Shown in pieces: positions 37,122 to 45,362 of a stretch of 64,000 nt of DNA (its first letter is position 1; every line of letters starts with the position of its first letter). The notes beneath the pieces were generated by a model that made no database searches, was not told the DNA's origin, and saw only the letters and a program-made list of their open reading frames with translations. The translations under genes and the position numbers were made by a program. The DNA is from Pseudoteredinibacter isoporae_A (GTDB lineage Bacteria > Pseudomonadota > Gammaproteobacteria > Pseudomonadales > Cellvibrionaceae): assembly GCF_040372805.1 (NCBI RefSeq), contig NZ_BAABWJ010000001.1, positions 744,001 to 808,000 on the forward strand, given 5' to 3'.

Positions 37122-38276
37122 ATGGCAGCGGACAATCACGAGAGCATCACATGCCATGAATGCGAGTTGCCGCTTGCTATTCCCGAGCTGACCCATAATC
37201 AGAATGCGCACTGCCCACGCTGTGGCTATCGGTTAACCTCCCATAAGCGCAATCACGAACAGGCCATTGTCTCACTGGCACTGACCGCGCTGATTTTTCT
37301 GGGCTTTTCCTTGCCCTTTGAGTTTCTGTCTTTTTCCAGTCAGGGCCTCGCTCAATCCATGAACTTACCTGGCAGCATCCGTATTCTGGCCAACAACGAG
37401 TACCTTGGGCTTGCCGCGCTCTTATTGCTGGTGATTTTCATTCTACCCGCGGCAATCTTGCTGAGCTTGTTGTATCTGTACACCTGCCACCTGCTGAAGG
37501 TCAAACCACTGGGAGCCGCCCGTCTGGCAAAGATGATTTACCTCTTTCTCCCCTGGAGCATGGTGGAAATCTTTCTGGTGGGCGTGACCGTCAGCCTGAT
37601 TAAAATTGTTTCCCTTGCTGATGTCGGTTTGGGCTTATCGTTTTACAGTTATATCGGTTTTACCCTAACGACAGTGGCTACGCTGGTGTATGTCGACAAG
37701 CACCAAATCAAAAAAACCTTCGATGTGGATTTCCCTCACAGTAAGATCAATCAGAGTCTCAGCATTCAGCGCACCTGGGCTCTGTTGCTTACCTCGGTTA
37801 TTCTCTATGTCCCGGCCAATCTACTGCCAATTATGTACACTCGCACCTTGGGCCAGGATGAACCCAGCACCATAATGGGTGGCGTGCTCTTACTGTGGAA
37901 ATTGGGTTCATACCCGATTGCCTTGGTTATTTTTATCGCCAGCGTTTTTGTACCCGTGGCCAAAATGATCATCCTGATCTGGTTGAACTACACCGTGCAA
38001 AAGGGGTTTACCGGCAATACCCAGAGCCGAATCTTTTGGTATCGAGTCACGGAATTTATCGGACGCTGGTCAATGGTCGACGTCTTTGTGGTGGCCATAT
38101 TGGTCAGTTTGATTCAGCTGGGCAATTTGATGAGTATTTACCCTGGACCAGCCGCCATGGCATTTTGCGGTGTTGTCATAGCGACGATGTTAGCGGCCAT
38201 GACCTTCGACACACGGCTGATGTGGAATAATGATCAACGTACAGACAACAATCATGGGGCGGATAAGCAACAATGA
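37122..38276 (+). CDS. pqiA: Paraquat-inducible protein A (PqiA-like)
   Basis: Inner-membrane protein of the PqiABC lipid-transport system linking the two membranes. 384 residues from the ATG at 37122, which has AGGAAG just upstream; an in-frame ATG at 37098 adds eight residues. The N-terminal zinc ribbon has Cys11/Cys14 and Cys31/Cys34 (CHEC and CPRC). Two blocks of four hydrophobic helices follow. The second half lacks the second CxxC ribbon seen in some PqiA proteins. It overlaps pqiB by 4 bases (ATGA), so the three genes are one operon. Confidence 0.92.
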   Translation: MAADNHESITCHECELPLAIPELTHNQNAHCPRCGYRLTSHKRNHEQAIVSLALTALIFLGFSLPFEFLSFSSQGLAQSMNLPGSIRILANNEYLGLAALLLLVIFILPAAILLSLLYLYTCHLLKVKPLGAARLAKMIYLFLPWSMVEIFLVGVTVSLIKIVSLADVGLGLSFYSYIGFTLTTVATLVYVDKHQIKKTFDVDFPHSKINQSLSIQRTWALLLTSVILYVPANLLPIMYTRTLGQDEPSTIMGGVLLLWKLGSYPIALVIFIASVFVPVAKMIILIWLNYTVQKGFTGNTQSRIFWYRVTEFIGRWSMVDVFVVAILVSLIQLGNLMSIYPGPAAMAFCGVVIATMLAAMTFDTRLMWNNDQRTDNNHGADKQQ

Positions 38277-39904
38277 GTGACGATACGCAATTCTCCGAAT
38301 TGGCTGCGATTAAAGAATCCAAGAGGCTGTCTTCGGTCTGGCTGGTACCCATAATCGCCCTGGGGATTGGCCTCTGGTTTGTCTATTATCAATTGAGCAA
38401 TCAGGGGCCGGTCATCACCATCGCCTTTGAAAACGCTGAAGGCCTGGAAGCGGGCAAAACCAAAATCAAAGCCAGGGAAGTCGACATCGGCTTGGTTAAA
38501 AACATCAAGCTGAATGACGATCTGAGTGGCGTTGTGATCACGGCTCAAATGTCGAAAGAAGCTGAAACGATGCTCACGGAAAACACCGAATTCTGGATTG
38601 TGACTCCACGCATCTCCCTCAGTGGGGTATCGGGCATGAGCACACTCTTGTCAGGCCCTTACATCAATATGGAACCAAGCCTTGAGGGCGATTCTGAGTC
38701 AGACTTTATCGCCCGCAGCGAACCACCGGTAACACCGATTGGGACGCCAGGGTTGCACATTACCTTAAACAGCAATGATGAGTTTGCTTATGAAAAGGGC
38801 GATGCCGTTGTTTATAAGGGATTGAAAGTCGGTGAGTTTGAAGACATTTATTTCAACCTGGAAGAGCGGGTGGTTTACTACAATGTCTTCATTGAGGCCC
38901 CCTATCACCAACTGATTACCAAAAACACTCGCTTCTGGAACGTCAGCGGCATTAATTTTGAATTGGGTGCAAACGGCCTTGAAGTACAAACGGGCAGCGT
39001 CGAAACCTTGCTCACCAACGGTGTCACTTTTGGCGTACCCGAAGGAATGTCACTGGGAGAGCGCATCACCGAGCGAGATTATTTTGATATCTACCCGGAC
39101 CATCAAGCCGCCAGTGATCAGCGATACAAACGGGGGGTTAAGTTCGCCCTGATGATTGAAGACACCGTTCGCGGTCTGAAAGTTGGCGCACCTGTCGAGT
39201 ATCGTGGCTTAGTTATCGGTCAGGTGGTAGACATCAACCCCGAATTCTACTCACAGCAAATTATTCTGGACGAGGGGTATTCCATCCCCGTCATTATCGA
39301 AATTCAGCCTGGCCGAGTACAGCAACCCGACACCGATGAAGGGGTTGAATTTGTTAAGCAGCAAACTCTGCATTGGATTCACCGTGGTTTCCGGGCAACG
39401 TTGGAAACGGGAAATTTACTCACTGGCGCGCTGTATGTGGATGTGGATATTTACCCTGAAATGACACCGCCTGAGACCATCGAAAGCTTTATGGACATTC
39501 CAGTGATTCCAAGCATTCCAGAAGAGTTTGGTCAGATTGCAGAAAAAATGAATCAGATTCTCAATAAGATTAACCACATGCCGCTGGACGATATTGGCAA
39601 GAATACCAACCACATGCTCAAGCAATTCTCCGATACCGCCCGTTCAATCAAAGCAAGCAGTGACAATGCCGACAAGCTTATCATCGCCGAGATGAGCAGA
39701 ACTCTGGTCGAGGTCAATCGTCTGCTCAGCGATTACCAACAGGGCTCCGTTACGAATACTGAAATTAACCGCACCATGAAAAGCGTTCAACAATTGTTAG
39801 GCGATCTGCAGCCCCTGATCAAACAACTGAATCGCGCACCAAACAGTCTGGTTTTCCCGCCAGCAGAAAGCCCTGAAGTGGAACCCAAAGGACATCAACA
39901 ATGA
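38273..39904 (+). CDS. pqiB: PqiB, MCE-family periplasmic tunnel protein
   Basis: 543 residues, matching E. coli PqiB. An N-terminal anchor (about residues 22-44: VWLVPIIALGIGLWFVYYQL) is followed by three MCE domains: about 45-145 (VITIAFENAEGLEAGKTKIKA), about 160-270 (ITLNSNDEFAYEKGDAVVYKG) and about 290-405 (VRGLKVGAPVEYRGLVIGQV). A C-terminal coiled-coil region (about 415-530) would form the periplasmic needle. It bridges the inner and outer membrane for phospholipid movement. Translationally coupled on both sides. Confidence 0.94.
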   Translation: MSDDTQFSELAAIKESKRLSSVWLVPIIALGIGLWFVYYQLSNQGPVITIAFENAEGLEAGKTKIKAREVDIGLVKNIKLNDDLSGVVITAQMSKEAETMLTENTEFWIVTPRISLSGVSGMSTLLSGPYINMEPSLEGDSESDFIARSEPPVTPIGTPGLHITLNSNDEFAYEKGDAVVYKGLKVGEFEDIYFNLEERVVYYNVFIEAPYHQLITKNTRFWNVSGINFELGANGLEVQTGSVETLLTNGVTFGVPEGMSLGERITERDYFDIYPDHQAASDQRYKRGVKFALMIEDTVRGLKVGAPVEYRGLVIGQVVDINPEFYSQQIILDEGYSIPVIIEIQPGRVQQPDTDEGVEFVKQQTLHWIHRGFRATLETGNLLTGALYVDVDIYPEMTPPETIESFMDIPVIPSIPEEFGQIAEKMNQILNKINHMPLDDIGKNTNHMLKQFSDTARSIKASSDNADKLIIAEMSRTLVEVNRLLSDYQQGSVTNTEINRTMKSVQQLLGDLQPLIKQLNRAPNSLVFPPAESPEVEPKGHQQ

Positions 39905-40488
39905 CACATTTAAAACGAGCCCTGAGCCTCGCCCCATTGCTTGTTCTCCTGAGTGCTTGCGCCTCTCAGCCTGAAAGTATTCACTACTATCTGTTGAGTA
40001 ACCCTGACCATCTATCTGACTTGAACAAACCACAAGCGAAGCAAAAGGTTGTGTTGCAATCGCTGGAACTGGCCGAGTACCTTCAAAGTCGTCATATTGT
40101 TATGCAACTCAGCACCAATAAGCTGCAGTTTTCCAACAAGCATCGGTGGGCCGAAAACCTTCACGTCAGCGTCGAGAAAGCCTTATTAAATAGCTTAAAT
40201 CAGCAATCCCAAGATATTCTTTACCTCAACCGGAAACAACTAGGAGACGGAACTGCACAACACCTCTTTGTCGAATTGAAGCATTTTTTAATCACGGAAA
40301 ATTCTACGGCAGTGGTATCAGGAAATTTCTGGGTGAAAGGTGAAAGTAAGGACCTCAATATCCATTCGTTTAATATTAAACGGGATCTAAGCCGTGATGG
40401 CTACCCTCACGCAATCGAACAACTGACAACCGCTCTTAGTGAGCTCGCCACACGCATCCGTCTAGTATTGGAACAAAACGAAGCCTGA
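39901..40488 (+). CDS. pqiC: PqiC outer-membrane lipoprotein
   Basis: ABC-type transport auxiliary lipoprotein (former DUF330), 195 residues. The lipobox LLSAC gives a lipid-modified Cys at residue 20. The mature protein has IHYYLLSNP, LELAEYLQSRHIVMQLSTNKLQ and WAENLHVSVEKALL, hallmarks of the family. Its start overlaps pqiB by 4 bases. It forms the outer-membrane end of the PqiB tunnel. Confidence 0.92.
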   Translation: MTHLKRALSLAPLLVLLSACASQPESIHYYLLSNPDHLSDLNKPQAKQKVVLQSLELAEYLQSRHIVMQLSTNKLQFSNKHRWAENLHVSVEKALLNSLNQQSQDILYLNRKQLGDGTAQHLFVELKHFLITENSTAVVSGNFWVKGESKDLNIHSFNIKRDLSRDGYPHAIEQLTTALSELATRIRLVLEQNEA

Positions 40489-40512
40489 GGTTCACGGCTA
40501 TTTAGGAAAGAT

Positions 40513-40540
40513 GAACGCTACCGCCGTAACGGCAGCGTTC
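40513..40540. terminator. Hairpin between pqiC and the methyltransferase gene
   Basis: GAACGCT-A-CCG pairs with CGG-C-AGCGTTC with an inner loop CCGTAA, midway between two convergent stops. No long T run. Confidence 0.6.
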
Positions 40541-40543
40541 GCA

Positions 40544-41158
40544 TCAGCGCTTCCGCCAAATCAACAATTGATTATTGGCGGGCATTTTATGGTCGTCCTG
40601 CAACTCAAAACCGGATTTGTGCGCTTCATCGGCAATTGCTTCAAAATCCCGAATGCCGCGATGGGCTTCCTGAGCTTTTAACCAATGTTCGAAACGTTCA
40701 TTACTCTCACTGGTAAATTGGCCACTGTATTTGAAGGGGCCATAAATAGCCAGATGTGAGCCTTCCCGCATGGCCTTCAAACCGACGAAAAACTTCTGTA
40801 CGGTTTCCCAAGGCATAATGTGGCAAGTATTGGCCGTATATAAACCGTCGAAGTTATTCAGTAACTCGGTGTTTGGCCAATGCTTTTCAATATCGATTTC
40901 CAATGGACGCAATACATTGACAACTTTCTCATCGTTAATCCAGCGATTAATGCCTTCTGCATTTTCCGAAAGATCACTGGTTTGCCACAACAAATGTTCC
41001 ATGCGCGGTGCCATATAAACCGCATGCTGCCCGGTACCGCTGCCAATTTCCAAAATGCTTTTTTTCTCGGCAAAGGTATTTTTCAGTACATCAAAAATCG
41101 GTTCACGATTATTTTCACAAGCCTGTGAAAACGGCTTACCGGAATCTAAATCACTCAT
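40544..41158 (-). CDS. DUF938 family SAM-dependent methyltransferase
   Basis: 204 residues. The SAM-binding motif ILEIGSGTGQHAVYMA is at about 36-51, after the typical FSQACENNREPIFDVLK opening. NTCHIMPWETVQKFF and AIYGPFKYSGQFTSESNERFE complete the family signature. The family (UPF0585) has no firmly known substrate. Single gene, convergent with pqiABC. Confidence 0.9.
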   Translation of the reverse strand: MSDLDSGKPFSQACENNREPIFDVLKNTFAEKKSILEIGSGTGQHAVYMAPRMEHLLWQTSDLSENAEGINRWINDEKVVNVLRPLEIDIEKHWPNTELLNNFDGLYTANTCHIMPWETVQKFFVGLKAMREGSHLAIYGPFKYSGQFTSESNERFEHWLKAQEAHRGIRDFEAIADEAHKSGFELQDDHKMPANNQLLIWRKR

Positions 41159-41300
41159 AACTCAATCGTTCTATTCGTCTGACAGACTTATTTTAATGAT
41201 TCGGGGAGTAAAAATAAAATACAGAAAGGGTTTTAAAACAGCTGTTCGATCACAACAAGAGGGCCTGCCCACCATGCACAGTGAACAGGCTGTGATATAT

Positions 41301-42077
41301 TTATTCAGCGTGATCGCGGGTAAATACCCACTGTTTTTCGGTAGATAGCTCTTTATTAAAGCCATAACCTTCACTGTCGAATTTCTTAATGTCTTTCATA
41401 TCGGTAATGCGGTTTTTAATCACATACGCGGCCATCAAACCTCGTGCTTTTTTGGCATAAAAGCTGATCATTTTATACTGACCGTTTTTAAGGTCTTTAA
41501 ACGCCGGCGTCATGATGTTCGCATTAAGTTGCTTGGGTTTTACCGATTTGAAGTACTCATTAGACGCCAGATTCAAAACCACATCACTTTTGAGCTTCTT
41601 CAGCTGGGCGTTCAAAGCATCGGTAATGATGTCACCCCAAAATTCATAGAGGTTCTTACCCCGTTGATTGGCGAACTTTGTGCCCATTTCCAGGCGATAG
41701 GGTTGCATTAAATCCAGTGGGCGTAATAACCCATACAAGCCTGATAAAATCCGCAGATGCTTCTGGGCAAATTTAAAATCGTCGGCCTTGAAGCTCGGGG
41801 CATCCAAACCGGTGTACACATCACCATTAAAGGCCAATACCGCTTGCTTGGCATTGTCGGTGGTGAAAGGCTGCCCCCAGGATTGGTTGCGATCGTAGTT
41901 CAATGTGCCCAGTTTATCGCTAATGCTCATCAATTTGGACAAATCGTGGGGCGCCAATTCACGCAGATCTTCCATCAGGATTTCTGCCTGATCCAGGAAA
42001 TCCGCTTCGGTAAACTGCTTGGTTTTGGCCGGCGTGTCATAATCCAGATTTTTCGCCGGGGATACCACCATTAACAT
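41301..42077 (-). CDS. yaaA: Peroxide stress protein YaaA
   Basis: DNA-binding protein of the YaaA/DUF328 family that limits iron-driven Fenton damage during H2O2 stress. 258 residues, the same as E. coli, from the ATG at 42077 (MLMVVSPAKNLDYDTP), with GAGGA upstream; a farther in-frame start adds five residues. The signature YGLLRPLDLMQPYRLEMG and the ending region DIKKFDSEGYGFN are present. Fits with oxyR elsewhere in the window, although no OxyR site was found in front of it. Confidence 0.95.
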   Translation of the reverse strand: MLMVVSPAKNLDYDTPAKTKQFTEADFLDQAEILMEDLRELAPHDLSKLMSISDKLGTLNYDRNQSWGQPFTTDNAKQAVLAFNGDVYTGLDAPSFKADDFKFAQKHLRILSGLYGLLRPLDLMQPYRLEMGTKFANQRGKNLYEFWGDIITDALNAQLKKLKSDVVLNLASNEYFKSVKPKQLNANIMTPAFKDLKNGQYKMISFYAKKARGLMAAYVIKNRITDMKDIKKFDSEGYGFNKELSTEKQWVFTRDHAE

Positions 42078-42175
42078 AGACGTTCCTCGCATTTGGTTTC
42101 AAGTCTGACATTATTAGGGATTTCGCCAGCCAAGAACAATTAAAGATAACAATACGTTTAATTGCTAACGATCGA

Positions 42176-42658
42176 TTATTTTTCTTCCAGAATAGACTGC
42201 CACCAGTTCAGCGGAGTCTCACCATCCTGTGGGTCATAAACATTGCCATACAGCCAAACGCTGCTCTGGCCATCAATGTGCTTGTTCAACAGGGCTTCGA
42301 TGGCCTGAAAGCCACAACTGACGTGAATGCTGAACACCAACATGCGTTCGGTTTCGGTATCCAGTTCGCCACCGAGTTTTTCCAACTCCGGCGCCAGTGA
42401 TTCCGCCACAGGCCCAATATCATCACGACTAAGAACTCGGATGCAGAGATTGCCACTGCGTTTAATCAATTCGAAGTCCTGGCTACCCGGACGAAGTTTA
42501 ATTGTGTCTCCACTGGCAATACCCTTGACAAATGCGGGTGATTTTACGAGCTGGCAACTGTCATCTTCTTCGCTGATTTTAACAGGCATTCTTTCGATAA
42601 CGGCCTGGCCATTGGCGTCCAATCCAGCGAACAGCTCGATCACTTGTAGGGCTTGCAT
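42176..42658 (-). CDS. Small cytoplasmic protein, DUF4265-like
   Basis: 160 residues, no signal or membrane segment. Contains IERMPVKISEEDDSCQLVKSP, GIASGDTIKLRPGSQDFELIKRSGN and CIRVLSRD, which resemble the DUF4265 family of unknown function. The second half has GCDxx-like features replaced by FSIHVSCGFQAIEALLNKHI. The DUF assignment is from memory and not certain. Single gene 83 bases upstream of nothing coding on its strand; function unknown. Confidence 0.7.
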   Translation of the reverse strand: MQALQVIELFAGLDANGQAVIERMPVKISEEDDSCQLVKSPAFVKGIASGDTIKLRPGSQDFELIKRSGNLCIRVLSRDDIGPVAESLAPELEKLGGELDTETERMLVFSIHVSCGFQAIEALLNKHIDGQSSVWLYGNVYDPQDGETPLNWWQSILEEK

Positions 42659-42790
42659 GTCTTTGATCTCTTTAAACGTGGCGGGTCAGTAGTTAAGTCT
42701 TGGTTAAGGCGACCCTGCTAATGTCAGCCCCAGGACAGGCTGCTAGAATGAGCGGCATTATACCCGAATCAAGGTCTTGGAGGTGTCACC

Positions 42791-44101
42791 GTGAAGAAAG
42801 GATTTGCAAAGCTGATCGCTATGCTGGCCCTTGCATCCACAGTGGTTGGCTGTAGCACCAACCCCGTAACCGGCAAAAGCCAAATCAACTTTATCTCACC
42901 TGCCCAAGAAGTCGCCCTGGGCACAAAACAATACGGCCCTTCGCAACAAAGCCAGGGAGGTGCGTATGAGGTGGACCCCGCCCTGAGTCACTACATCAAT
43001 TCCGTTGGCCAGAAACTGGCCAAACTCAGTGATCGCCCGAATCTGCCTTATGAATTTGTGGTGCTCAACAATGATGTACCCAATGCCTGGGCTCTGCCGG
43101 GTGGGAAAATAGCCTTCAACCGCGGCCTGCTGATTCATTTGCAGGATGAAGCTCAACTCGCCGCCGTGCTCGGTCATGAAATTGTGCACGCAGCAGCCAG
43201 CCACAGTGCCCAGCAGATGAGCCAACGTCAGCTCCTGGGGGTTGGCGGTCAATTGGCCGCTGTCGCCGCCAGCCAAAGCCGTTACGGTGGTTTGATTCAG
43301 CAGGGCATTGGGATGGGTTCAGCGGCCTTCCACGCCAGTTACGGCCGTGGCCAGGAATTGGAGGCGGATGCCTATGGCATGGAGTACATGGTAGCCGCCG
43401 GCTATGACCCTCAAGGCGCGGTTGAATTGCAGGAAACCTTTGTGAAGCTCTCGGAGGGTCGTCAAAGTAACTGGTTAAATAATCTGTTTGCCAGTCACCC
43501 ACCGTCCCAGGAACGGGTTGCCGCCAACCGAGCCCGCGCACAACAAATGCCCCCAGGGGTTCGCAACAAGAAGGCGTTTGATCGTGCCATGGCACAATTG
43601 CGCAAAGATGCCCCCGCCTACAAACTGCACCAGGAAGCCTTGGCAGCGGCAAATAAAAAGCAGATGGATAAAGCCCTAAGCTTGACCGAACAAGCCATCC
43701 GCAAACAACCGAAAGAGGCCCTGTTTTGGGATACCAAAGGCAAGCTGCTGTTAAACCAGAAACGCAGCGAACCCGCCTTGAAAGCCTTTTCGCGCGCCAT
43801 TGAGATCAATCCGAACTACTTTGGGCCTTATGTCGGCCGCGGTATCGTACGTAAAAATATGGGCGACGATCAGCGTGCCCGTATCGATTTTGAAACCAGT
43901 CTGAGTATGTTACCAACCCAGTATGCTACTTTTCATTTAGGCGAGCTTGAACTAAAAGAAGGCAACAGCCGCAAAGCTTACGAATATTACCAGTTTGCCG
44001 CCGCTTCAGGTGGCGAGCTGGGCAAGCGAGCACAACAACGAATGCATCAGATTTATCCTCAGCAGCCCGGCCAGCAACCCTCTCAACAACGCCGCCGCTA
44101 A
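42791..44101 (+). CDS. M48 family metalloprotease lipoprotein with TPR repeats
   Basis: Periplasmic zinc protease of the BepA/LoiP group, involved in outer-membrane protein quality control. 436 residues, start GTG at 42791 with GGAGGT upstream. Lipobox VVGC gives lipidated Cys21. The zinc site is HEIVH at 129-133 with Glu191 (ELEADAYG) as third ligand. TPR-like repeats occupy about 270-415 (YKLHQEALAAANKKQMDKAL, AFSRAIEINPNYFGPYVGRG), with a Gln/Arg-rich tail. The fusion of protease and TPRs is typical of BepA. It is not the LoiP form, which lacks TPRs. Confidence 0.93.
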   Translation: MKKGFAKLIAMLALASTVVGCSTNPVTGKSQINFISPAQEVALGTKQYGPSQQSQGGAYEVDPALSHYINSVGQKLAKLSDRPNLPYEFVVLNNDVPNAWALPGGKIAFNRGLLIHLQDEAQLAAVLGHEIVHAAASHSAQQMSQRQLLGVGGQLAAVAASQSRYGGLIQQGIGMGSAAFHASYGRGQELEADAYGMEYMVAAGYDPQGAVELQETFVKLSEGRQSNWLNNLFASHPPSQERVAANRARAQQMPPGVRNKKAFDRAMAQLRKDAPAYKLHQEALAAANKKQMDKALSLTEQAIRKQPKEALFWDTKGKLLLNQKRSEPALKAFSRAIEINPNYFGPYVGRGIVRKNMGDDQRARIDFETSLSMLPTQYATFHLGELELKEGNSRKAYEYYQFAAASGGELGKRAQQRMHQIYPQQPGQQPSQQRRR

Positions 44102-44125
44102 CAGCACTGATTGCTTGACTGAAAA

Positions 44126-44155
44126 AAGGCCTCGAATGAGGCCTTATATTTTTTG
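44126..44155. terminator. Terminator between convergent M48 and DUF2891 genes
   Basis: AAGGCCTC-GAAT-GAGGCCTT is a perfect 8-bp stem followed by T-rich sequence on the plus strand and preceded by an A run, so it can work in both directions. Confidence 0.85.
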
Positions 44156-44159
44156 TGTG

Positions 44160-45266
44160 TTACAAGCCGCGTTTACTGATCAGGTAGGTAGCAAAACTGC
44201 CGAGCCAATGACTGCCCATATAATGCAGGTCGCCCATTACCACGGGTAAACTGGCGTCTTTGTGTGCATCGGCCGCTGCCATTACCGACGCGCGTCGTAG
44301 GTCAGATTCAGGCAAAGCGCTGGCGATGCCTTCCAGCATCCAGGCTCGACTCAGGTTCAGGCCATCAAGATGGGCCAGTTTGCCATCACTTCGATCCGTG
44401 ACGGTGGCGACTGGCATCCAGTCCGCGCTGCCGTCCGTGGGTAAGCTTGGGAAGAAATCGCCCAACCATTTCTGGTACGCCTTCTTATCCATAACCCGGC
44501 GCATTAAATCAGCCTCGGCCAGGCATGGTGACAGAAAATCCTGACCCGAGGGTTCATAGGCCAGCGGGCAATTCTTATCTTTTAAATAATAGTGTTTGAT
44601 GCGGGAGGTCAGCAGAGTTTCAAACTTCTCATCCTTTGCTTCCCGCGCCCAATCCAACATCAAACCAAAGGCGAAAGCCGTTTGGCTGTGTTCTCCAACG
44701 CGGATGGGGTAAGCCAGCTTAGGCAGCCAACCGGAAATGTTTGCAACGATCTTTTGTTCCAAGGGCAACAAACGCTGCAGCCACTCCTTCGCTTGAGGGT
44801 CGCCCCATTGGCGTAACTCTGTGGTCAACTGCAAAAACCAGGCAAGACCATAAGGGCGTTCAAAGCTAGTGCCGGAATTAGGGCGATTGAAATAGGCTAA
44901 CTCACCGGTGAGCTTACTCGGCTGAAAACTCTGGTCCAACTGCCTGCGGATAGCCTCACTGTCCAGCTTGTCTCCGGCTTTGTGCAGCATGCGCAACAAT
45001 AACCAGTGCCCATGAACCGAAGAATGCCAATCCAGGCAGCCGTAAAATGACGGGTATAATTCCTTAGGGGTTCGCACATCCTGGGGGCCCAGAAAATAAT
45101 GCTTCACCACATTGGGAAACTCCTTGTGAATGCAGCTGGAGGCCAAATTCGCCATTGCTTTGGCTTGTTCTTCTGTAAACGCTTGTTCAGCTTGCGCGCC
45201 ACCCGAAGTCAGGGCCAGCAGGGCGACACCCAGGCTCGACTTCCTACGCCAGTATTTTGCTAACAT
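44160..45266 (-). CDS. DUF2891 family exported protein
   Basis: 368 residues with an N-terminal signal peptide (residues about 1-26, cleavage near AQA/EQ). The family signature HPSFYGCLDWHSSVHG-like stretch (YPSFYGCLDWHSSVHGHW) is present at about 71-88, followed by LAWFLQLTTELR, FAFGLMLDWAR and MGDLHYMGSHWLGSFATYL near the end. DUF2891 proteins look like alpha/alpha-barrel enzymes and are unassigned. Single gene. Confidence 0.85.
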   Translation of the reverse strand: MLAKYWRRKSSLGVALLALTSGGAQAEQAFTEEQAKAMANLASSCIHKEFPNVVKHYFLGPQDVRTPKELYPSFYGCLDWHSSVHGHWLLLRMLHKAGDKLDSEAIRRQLDQSFQPSKLTGELAYFNRPNSGTSFERPYGLAWFLQLTTELRQWGDPQAKEWLQRLLPLEQKIVANISGWLPKLAYPIRVGEHSQTAFAFGLMLDWAREAKDEKFETLLTSRIKHYYLKDKNCPLAYEPSGQDFLSPCLAEADLMRRVMDKKAYQKWLGDFFPSLPTDGSADWMPVATVTDRSDGKLAHLDGLNLSRAWMLEGIASALPESDLRRASVMAAADAHKDASLPVVMGDLHYMGSHWLGSFATYLISKRGL

Positions 45267-45362
45267 TCAATGTACCTTGTAGTTTGAATTAAGGATTATT
45301 TTGTTCGAGGCTTGTTCTATGTGTAACGAACAAGAAGCGGCATGACTCATGCCCTTAACACA

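Noticed and set aside
36942..37211. 89-residue minus-strand frame between the alcohol dehydrogenase and pqiA
   Set aside because: It overlaps the N-terminal zinc-ribbon region of pqiA on the opposite strand and lacks domain or ribosome-site support.
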